A stretch of 57,897 nt of DNA from an uncultured Lachnospiraceae bacterium (GTDB taxonomy: Bacteria > Bacillota > Clostridia > Lachnospirales > Lachnospiraceae), in the NCBI GenBank assembly GCA_949743325.1, contig CATJTQ010000079.1, positions 1-57,897 of the forward strand. The letters are read 5' to 3'. The number at the start of each line of letters is the position of its first letter. Within the stretch, counting starts at the first letter, position 1. Shown piece after piece: positions 49,328 through 55,125 of the stretch. A program made the position numbers and the translations under genes. The notes under the pieces were generated by a model. That model was not told the DNA's origin, made no database searches, and saw only the letters and a list, made by a program, of their open reading frames with translations.

Positions 49328-50146
49328 TTAACGATGATGACCATGTCCACGATTTGAATGATGACCTGAATTGCTATTGCCATTATTATGACTATGTTCT
49401 TCCATTATTCCGCATCCGTTATAACCACAACTATTATGTGTATGATTCCTTGTCTGGGTACATCCTGCTACTCCGCAGTGCTGATGATTTCCTGTCTGAA
49501 TACAGCCTGCCACATCACAGTGCTGATGATTCCCTGTCTGAGTGCAGCCTTCCACTCCACAGTGCTGATGATTCCCTGTCTGGGTACATCCTGCTACTCC
49601 GCAGTGCTGATGATTCCCTGTCTGAGTACAGCCTGCCACATCACAGTGCTGATGATTCCCCGTCTGAGTGCAGCCTTCCACTCCACAGTGCTGATGATTC
49701 CCTGTCTGAATACAGCCTGCCACCTCGCAGTGCTGATGATTCCCTGTCTGGGTACATCCTGCCACCTCGCAGTGCTGATGATTCTCTGTCTGGGTACATC
49801 CTGCTACTCCGCAAGTGTGATATGCATGACCGTCGCCGTTACTGTGTGCATAGCAATAAACTCCATTATGCTTATGAACAGAATTCTCTGTACAGCCTGG
49901 TATGCTGCAAACCGAATGCTCATGTATTTCAGTTCTTGTACAGTCTGCTATATCACAAACAAAGTTCTGCTTAATATCACCACCTGCTGCAATTTGCTCC
50001 AGTCCAGCATCTGAATTATCTGACGCTGCTACTGTTGGAACCGAATTTTGCTGTAAAACATTTGATGGAAATAATAAAACGGCTTTTGTTGTTCCAAAAG
50101 CAATCCCGGCAACCAAAAAAATCGCCGTTATACATTGTCTGTACAT
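49328..50146 (-). CDS. Exported Cys/His-repeat protein, probable metal binder
   Basis: 272 aa. A hydrophobic N-terminus (about 4-26) gives a signal peptide or anchor. A Ser/Asn/Asp spacer follows, then twelve motifs of the form C-x4-C-x5-H-x-H: two diverged copies, nine perfect-period 14-residue units with the consensus CGVAGCTQTGNHQH, and one last diverged copy. A His-rich tail (HHSNRGHGHHR) ends the protein. The regular Cys2His2 spacing suggests zinc or other metal binding outside the membrane. Related repeats occur in Clostridia, from memory. ATG at 50146 is chosen for its spacing from AAGGGTGG. Confidence 0.8.
   Translation of the reverse strand: MYRQCITAIFLVAGIAFGTTKAVLLFPSNVLQQNSVPTVAASDNSDAGLEQIAAGGDIKQNFVCDIADCTRTEIHEHSVCSIPGCTENSVHKHNGVYCYAHSNGDGHAYHTCGVAGCTQTENHQHCEVAGCTQTGNHQHCEVAGCIQTGNHQHCGVEGCTQTGNHQHCDVAGCTQTGNHQHCGVAGCTQTGNHQHCGVEGCTQTGNHQHCDVAGCIQTGNHQHCGVAGCTQTRNHTHNSCGYNGCGIMEEHSHNNGNSNSGHHSNRGHGHHR
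49436..49813 (-). repeat. Nine tandem 42-bp coding repeats
   Basis: 378 bases, exactly nine units of 42 bases in frame, each encoding one C-x4-C-x5-H-x-H unit. Third-base variation between units is low, which implies recent duplication or gene conversion; unit number probably varies between strains. Confidence 0.9.
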
Positions 50147-50190
50147 AAATATTACCACCCTTCTTTCTTTTATAAGCTGCTTTTTTCTTT

Positions 50191-50219
50191 ATATTATTAT
50201 ATAGTATAACTAAAGTCAA
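50191..50219 (-). promoter_or_regulatory. Promoter of the Cys/His repeat gene
   Basis: Minus strand TTGACT, 17-base spacer, TAATAT, about 45 bases before the ATG. Confidence 0.5.
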
Positions 50220-50333
50220 CAACTTTCCAGTAATATTAACTACAATTATTATTTCTATGTAATTTGATAATCAAAACTCAACACCAATCTTATAATTCTT
50301 AGCTTGTCCCTCTTATTACAAAATATAAAATCA

Positions 50334-50396
50334 TCCGTTATTTACGACTGAATTTTTTCTAATATTTTCTAATTAGTCCGTTATTTACGGGTGAAT
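50334..50396 (+). repeat. Direct repeat pair upstream of the phage-like genes
   Basis: TCCGTTATTTACGACTGAAT at 50334-50353 and TCCGTTATTTACGGGTGAAT at 50377-50396, 18 of 20 identical, 43 bases apart (about four helical turns). Each has CCGT...ACGG ends or a remnant. Likely a regulator binding pair or a boundary scar. Confidence 0.6.
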
Positions 50397-50490
50397 CTTT
50401 GTGCCTTCTAGGGCAAATAAGAAATTTTAACTTTTTCTGTCCCAAAATTCAATTACTCATTGGGGTAATTTATATTAGGAGGATAATTTT

Positions 50491-51222
50491 ATGACAAATC
50501 AAAACATGGCTAACAGAGAAGTCTGCGATCTTATTTTCGTTGATTACGCCACCAAGAAACCTTTTCTTAACCTGGATTTCGCAAATGTGACTACAACCGA
50601 ACTTACTGGCGAATCAGTTTTTGCCTATGGCGGCAAAGGTCACCCAAAGCGAGTTCAGTATTCGGGTGAGAGAGGAGGAACACTAACAATTGAAACACAG
50701 CTGCAGTCAGTTAAACTCTGGCAGCTGATTACCGGAGGTGAGATAGAGGATTGTGCCAAAATAATCACCAGAACAGAAACTGTTGTTGAAAATGACGGTT
50801 CTACAATAATACTTGAGGAAACACCTCTGCCGGAAACAGTATTTGTATATCCTGCTGATGACGACTGCGGCAATGAGCTTAAATGTAATTCCGCCGGGCA
50901 GACAGTAACTCTAAAAACACCGCTTAGTGGAGGAGAAAAAGTAATTGTTTACTATATGAAAGAAATTAAAGAAAGCATACAGCGAATTAACATTAAATCC
51001 ACAAGCTTCCCTAAAAATTTCACTGTTTATGGTGACACAATCATGAAAACAGAAAATGACGAAATCATACCTTACAGGATTGTAGCCGCAAAATGTGCTC
51101 CACAGACAACAATGAACCTGTCATTTACAAATAACGGAGAGCCAGGAGCAGTTACTATCACCTGCGATTTAATGGCAGATGATGAGGACAATATCCTTGA
51201 CTTAATATTGATTGACGACTAA
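50491..51222 (+). CDS. Phage tail-tube-like structural protein
   Basis: 243 aa, acidic, beta-rich and without a signal peptide. Position directly before a tape-measure gene and the general pattern (GGTLTIETQLQSVKLWQLITGGE, a central beta insertion, and a C-terminal MNLSFTNNGEPGAVTITCDLMAD) suggest a major tail or tube protein. I cannot name a specific family. A good AGGAGG site precedes the ATG. No capsid, portal or terminase gene lies upstream in the window. Confidence 0.55.
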   Translation: MTNQNMANREVCDLIFVDYATKKPFLNLDFANVTTTELTGESVFAYGGKGHPKRVQYSGERGGTLTIETQLQSVKLWQLITGGEIEDCAKIITRTETVVENDGSTIILEETPLPETVFVYPADDDCGNELKCNSAGQTVTLKTPLSGGEKVIVYYMKEIKESIQRINIKSTSFPKNFTVYGDTIMKTENDEIIPYRIVAAKCAPQTTMNLSFTNNGEPGAVTITCDLMADDEDNILDLILIDD

Positions 51223-51237
51223 TACAAATTGTGATGA

Positions 51238-51295
51238 AATTCGTTAAATATCATACAGGCATGTCTATTTTCCTCGCTGATCTCAGCAATAAAAA
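51238..51295 (+). repeat. Dispersed hairpin repeat, copy B
   Basis: AAATTCGTTAAATATCAT then CATG, TATTTTCCT and a local GCTGA-TC-TCAGC hairpin followed by AATAAAAAC. It is the most diverged of three copies; it aligns with 2605-2660 and 53501-53559. Confidence 0.55.
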
Positions 51296-51442
51296 CTTTT
51301 GGCAGCTGCAAAAGTACTGGCGCTATAATAAACAAAACTTATAATTCACCAATTGACACCAGACGAACAGCTGCTGAAATTTATTAAGAAACCCGCTTAA
51401 TCAATACATAATTCAAATAACAGACAGGAAGGATGATGAAAT

Positions 51443-53131
51443 ATGGCAGATACACCAAATACTAAAATTATATTAAGTCTTGATCAGCAAAAAACCGCAG
51501 CACAGATAAATGCTGATATAAAGAAATTACAAAATAAATTAAATAAAGTAATAACAACTGGAGCGCTTGATTCAGCCGCAACAGTAAAACAAATTAACCG
51601 CCAAATAAAAGAACTTGAAAAACAGCTTAAAACATACACATTAGAAGCAGACAAAAGCACAACAGCAAAACAATCAGTAAAAAAAGCCGACAGCAAAAAA
51701 GAATCTGCTGCTGACAATACAATTGTTACAAATGAAACTCATAATTCTGCAAAAAATTCTAAAATAGAAAAGCCCCGTTATAAACAAACACAAGTTTCAA
51801 AAGAAGCAATAACTGAAAATGAAACATATGCCTCAAGCCTTAATAAAATAAATACACAGATTGATAAAATGCAGTTTAATACACTTACAGAAGGCTTTAA
51901 CCAAACTTACAGCTCAATAGAGCAGACCGGAGAAATCGGTTCTTCATTAAAGCAAATTTTTTCAGATGCTTCCCAAAGCCTGCTTTCATTCTTTTCCACA
52001 GGCTCAGCAGTTGATCTGCTTATCACAAAGACAAAAGACGCCTTGTCTGAATTAAAAAAAACAGATGAAATGCTGACTAAAATCAGTAAAACTAACAGAA
52101 GCCTATCTAAGTCAGAACTTGAAAAAATAGGAAATGAGGCATACAAAACGGCAGATAAATATGGAATATCTTCAAACGACTATCTGTCAGAAGTATATCA
52201 GGCTTCGCTTTCAGGATATAAAAATCCGGAAGAAATTGCCGAACTCTCAATTTCTCTGCAGTCTGTGGGAGGAATAACATCAGAACTTGCCAACAGTTAC
52301 ATAAATGCAACCGACAAAGCTTACAAGCTTGACGGCTCATCTGAAAAACTGAAGGAAACTCTTGACGGAATATTTAACATAACAAAAAACAGCACCGTCA
52401 GTCTTGATAAACTTGCTGAGGGAATGTCACTCAGCAGCTCAAAAGCGGCTTCATTAGGAATCAGTGCAAGTGAAACAGCCGCCGCGCTGTCGACAATAAT
52501 GACATACTCACATGAAGGAGGTTCTGAAACTGCCAATGCTTTTAACAGCATACTTTCTGGTCTGGAACAGATAAAGAATAAGGAATCTGAAATAAGCTCT
52601 GAGGGCATTTCAAACTACGAAAAAGCATGCAATGCACTTAATGTTTCACTTACAGAGACTAAAAATGGTATAACTTCACTGAAAGACCCAATGCAGATAA
52701 TAAAAGAACTGTCAGCAGAGTATGTAAACCTTGGAGAAAATGATATACGCAAAGAAAACTTTTTAAACGCCATAGATGACGAAACATCTGTGGACGCCAT
52801 TGATTCCCTTTTTAGCAACTATGACACATATGAGAAAATGCTAAACGACTATGCAGACGGAACATACTCAGTAACGCAGGCAGCCCAGCAATCGGTTAAT
52901 ACATGGGAAGGCTCTTTAAACAGATTGTCAAACACATGGTCTGACACAATTGGAAACGTTGCAGATTCCGGCAGCATAACTACAATAATCAACGCTCTTA
53001 ACAGCCTGCTAACTGTTGTTGACAAGATAACAGAGAAATTTAGTTCGGCTGAATTAATAGGATTGGGAGCCGGATTACTGTCTGGTTTCAAGAACACTGG
53101 TAAACGCCGTATAAGTGTACGGATTTCATAA
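51443..53131 (+). CDS. Tape-measure protein, N-terminal part, interrupted
   Basis: 562 codons to the first stop. A Lys/Gln-rich coiled-coil start (about 5-120) leads into a TP901-type tape-measure core (about 210-400: SSNDYLSEVYQASLSGYKNP, then SSSKAASLGISASETAAALS). Tape-measure proteins set tail length and reach the host membrane. The true exon probably ends near 53114; the last few codons read into the insert. The frame resumes at about 55126 in a different phase. RBS GGAAGGATGATG is weak but present. Confidence 0.8.
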   Translation: MADTPNTKIILSLDQQKTAAQINADIKKLQNKLNKVITTGALDSAATVKQINRQIKELEKQLKTYTLEADKSTTAKQSVKKADSKKESAADNTIVTNETHNSAKNSKIEKPRYKQTQVSKEAITENETYASSLNKINTQIDKMQFNTLTEGFNQTYSSIEQTGEIGSSLKQIFSDASQSLLSFFSTGSAVDLLITKTKDALSELKKTDEMLTKISKTNRSLSKSELEKIGNEAYKTADKYGISSNDYLSEVYQASLSGYKNPEEIAELSISLQSVGGITSELANSYINATDKAYKLDGSSEKLKETLDGIFNITKNSTVSLDKLAEGMSLSSSKAASLGISASETAAALSTIMTYSHEGGSETANAFNSILSGLEQIKNKESEISSEGISNYEKACNALNVSLTETKNGITSLKDPMQIIKELSAEYVNLGENDIRKENFLNAIDDETSVDAIDSLFSNYDTYEKMLNDYADGTYSVTQAAQQSVNTWEGSLNRLSNTWSDTIGNVADSGSITTIINALNSLLTVVDKITEKFSSAELIGLGAGLLSGFKNTGKRRISVRIS

Positions 53132-53468
53132 CTGTTAATATTGTTTTGAATATGCCCTTCATACCTAAGAAACAAATAGTTTCAAAGGCAGGAATGTGCA
53201 GGTTTAGTCACCCTGCGGTGTTCTATAAAATAAATCGTAATTGGGGGATGCTGTCTCCCAGTGCTGGAAAGCTAATTTATAGTGAATAAATAGTATCGTA
53301 TGGCTACAACGCGGCTGGAAACGGCGAACGTGATATGCACTCCGAAAGGATACCAGTAATGGTAAGAAAATATACGACAGGTCATATGGGAAACCTAAGT
53401 GACAAGCCCTATATCTAAGGGATAAACCACCAATCAGCAGCGGAAACCCTAAGTCCAATCAAAGACCA

Positions 53469-53484
53469 CGCAGCAAGCTGCGGG
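53469..53484. repeat. 16-base palindrome shared with the pyrD end
   Basis: CGCAGCAAGCTGCGGG, identical to 25387-25402. Here it sits inside the intron-like RNA just before repeat copy C. Confidence 0.7.
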
Positions 53485-53500
53485 GTATTAGACCCTAGCG

Positions 53501-53559
53501 GCATTCGTCAAATATCCATGCAAGCATGGTATTTTCCTTATTGCTCGCGGCAATAAAAC
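53501..53559 (+). repeat. Dispersed hairpin repeat, copy C
   Basis: GCATTCGTCAAATATC followed by hairpin CCATGC-AA-GCATGG, TATTTTCC, then hairpin TTATTGC-TCGCG-GCAATAA. Best formed of the three copies. It lies within the intron-like sequence and may be a later insertion into it. Confidence 0.65.
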
Positions 53560-53681
53560 GGATATGGAAGTGTTCACAGAGTATAAACGATTTTGAGTCA
53601 GAAAAGGCTTGTAAGAGGTACTCGAAACCAAGAAGGAAAACTTGCCCGTGACTGGGTAAAACCAACCGAGTAATGCTGCTC

Positions 53682-53724
53682 TGCTGCTTCTTTACAGCAA
53701 CTATATTTATAGGAAGAAGCAGCA
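53682..53724. repeat. Stem-loop at the left end of the duplicated cassette
   Basis: TGCTGCTTCTT (53682-53692) is perfectly complementary to AAGAAGCAGCA (53714-53724), with a 21-base loop. It marks the junction between the intron-like part and the first zinc-ribbon cassette. Confidence 0.5.
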
Positions 53725-53868
53725 TAATGCAAGGAGTTCTCCTAGCCGTAGTGGAAGAAACGGAGAGAAAGTATTATAATTTTTAACTATTGACCCTTTT
53801 TTCTAAATTACATTTATAAACAAACAGTAAATTAACAAGTACATCTCTACCAGAAATATAATATGTAA

Positions 53869-54306
53869 TTAAAAATCACTTTTACAATTATTACAGTAGA
53901 AATTTTTACTGTTCCTGCCTATACTAAAGATACCAAATAAAGCTGTATGCGCGGCTTTTGAAACACCGCTTATCTTCTTTACATTTGTAGAATGACAATA
54001 TGGGCATTCTACCGCTGTTTTTACTGCACTGCCGCTTTTAGAAGAAAAATCTATTTGACTTATTACCGATTCGACCATTTTATCATCTATTAATCTTTTT
54101 TCATATAATTGCTGATCGAATTCAGGAGATGTTTTTACAAGCTCTTCCAAAACAAGTTTTTTAGATTCAAGTGAAATCAAATACTCAATTCCATTTAACC
54201 AATACTTTTCAGGTACTGGCAATGTTATTGATTTACAATAATAACAAACTTCACTTTTATGAGCAAAAGCAACGCTTCCACACCTTTTACAATACCGAAC
54301 ACACAT
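53869..54306 (-). CDS. Double zinc-ribbon protein, copy 1
   Basis: 145 aa. N-terminal ribbon CKRCGSVAFAHKSEVCYYC (6-24) and C-terminal ribbon CPYCHSTNVKKIS...FYCNNCKSDF (about 100-145), with a helical middle (about 48-95). The two ribbons suggest nucleic-acid or protein binding. ATG at 54306 is set by GGAGGGG; the longer frame to 54369 crosses the promoter. It lies antisense within the interrupted tape-measure gene, like a phage moron. Similar small proteins occur in Firmicutes phages, from memory. Confidence 0.75.
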   Translation of the reverse strand: MCVRYCKRCGSVAFAHKSEVCYYCKSITLPVPEKYWLNGIEYLISLESKKLVLEELVKTSPEFDQQLYEKRLIDDKMVESVISQIDFSSKSGSAVKTAVECPYCHSTNVKKISGVSKAAHTALFGIFSIGRNSKNFYCNNCKSDF

Positions 54307-54340
54307 AAATACCCCTCCATTTAAATATATTTTATATAAT

Positions 54341-54369
54341 AATATATTATACAAAACAGTATATGTCAA
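54341..54369 (-). promoter_or_regulatory. Promoter of zinc-ribbon copy 1
   Basis: Minus strand consensus TTGACA, 17-base spacer, TATATT, about 35 bases before the ATG. Confidence 0.75.
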
Positions 54370-54563
54370 TAAACTGTAAAACAGATTCCCACAATCTGAA
54401 AATAACTAATGTTAAATATTCAAACTATTTAATATAGAGTAGGAAGCAGTGGCATTATGCAAGGAGTTTTCATAGACGCAACAGAAGAAAAGAAGAGGTA
54501 ATATTATACACAACATAAAATTTATAGAGATTTGCCTTTTGCAATAGTAGAATATGTATTGCA

Positions 54564-55004
54564 TTAAAAATCACTTTTACAATTATTACAGTGGAAATTT
54601 TTACTGTTCCTGCCTATACTAAAGATACCGAATAAAGCTGTATGTGCGGCTTTTGAAACACCGCTTATCTTCTTTACATTTGTAGAATGACAATATGGAC
54701 ATTCTACCGCTGTTTTTACTGCACTGCCGCTTTTAGAAGAAAAGTCAACTTGACTTAATATCGATTTAATCATTTTATCCTCTATTAATCTTTTTTCATA
54801 TAATTGCTGATCGAATTCAGGAGATGTTTTTACTAACTCTTCCAAAAGAAGTTTTTTAGATTCAAGTGGAACAAAATCTTCATCTGTTCCATCTAACCAA
54901 TACTTTTCTGGTACAGGCAATGTTATTGATTTACAAAAATCACAAACTTCACTTGTGTAAAAATGAGCAACCCTTCCACATTTTTTACAATACCTAACTA
55001 CCAT
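54564..55004 (-). CDS. Double zinc-ribbon protein, copy 2
   Basis: 146 aa. Paralogue of the preceding gene; the C-terminal 45 residues differ by a single change (FHCNNC for FYCNNC), while the N-terminal ribbon region (CKKCGRVAHFYTSEVCDFC) and the 30-50 segment have diverged. This pattern points to an older duplication with later divergence or conversion of one half. ATG at 55004 follows GGAGGGG. Confidence 0.75.
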   Translation of the reverse strand: MVVRYCKKCGRVAHFYTSEVCDFCKSITLPVPEKYWLDGTDEDFVPLESKKLLLEELVKTSPEFDQQLYEKRLIEDKMIKSILSQVDFSSKSGSAVKTAVECPYCHSTNVKKISGVSKAAHTALFGIFSIGRNSKNFHCNNCKSDF

Positions 55005-55038
55005 ATTTACCCCTCCATTTAAATAAAGTCTGTATAAT

Positions 55039-55067
55039 AATATATTATACAAAACAGTAAATGTCAA
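55039..55067 (-). promoter_or_regulatory. Promoter of zinc-ribbon copy 2
   Basis: Minus strand TTGACA, 17-base spacer, TATATT, the same arrangement as in copy 1. Confidence 0.75.
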
Positions 55068-55125
55068 TAAACTATAAATCAGACATAAACTATAAATCAG
55101 ATTCCCACAATCTGAAAACAACTAA

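Larger units (their letters stand above)
53115..53680 (+). ncRNA. Group II intron 5' part, no reverse transcriptase
   Basis: The block with TGCACTCCGAAAGGATACC (about 53337-53355), CAGTAATGGT and ATGGGAAACCTAAGTGAC (about 53386-53403) matches what I remember of bacterial group II intron domain I, as do GGAATGTGCAGG and GTGCTGGAAAGCTAATTTATAG further upstream. A candidate 5' end is GTGTACGG at 53115, close to but not exactly GUGYG. No LtrA-like gene and no catalytic domain V (AGC...GAAA...GGTT hairpin) were found, so it is either truncated or its 3' part is too diverged to see. Confidence 0.55.

Noticed and set aside
49436-49813. Regular 42-base repeats that could suggest a CRISPR array
   Set aside because: Repeats are directly adjacent with no unique spacers and encode in-frame protein units.
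49354-50014. Two long plus-strand reading frames opposite the Cys/His repeat gene
   Set aside because: They exist only because the 42-base repeat is open in several frames; no ribosome site, and the minus-strand product has a signal peptide, promoter and terminator.
51310-51400. Tail assembly chaperone gene between tail tube and tape measure
   Set aside because: Only a 21-codon open segment is left, with stops just upstream and no start; at most a remnant.
53115-53680. Group I intron
   Set aside because: No P7/S-type core motifs were recognised, while several blocks resemble group II domain I. Not excluded by computation.
53204-53725. Minus-strand frames inside the intron-like region (84 and 76 aa)
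   Set aside because: No homology recognised, no ribosome site; they overlap sequence better explained as structured RNA.
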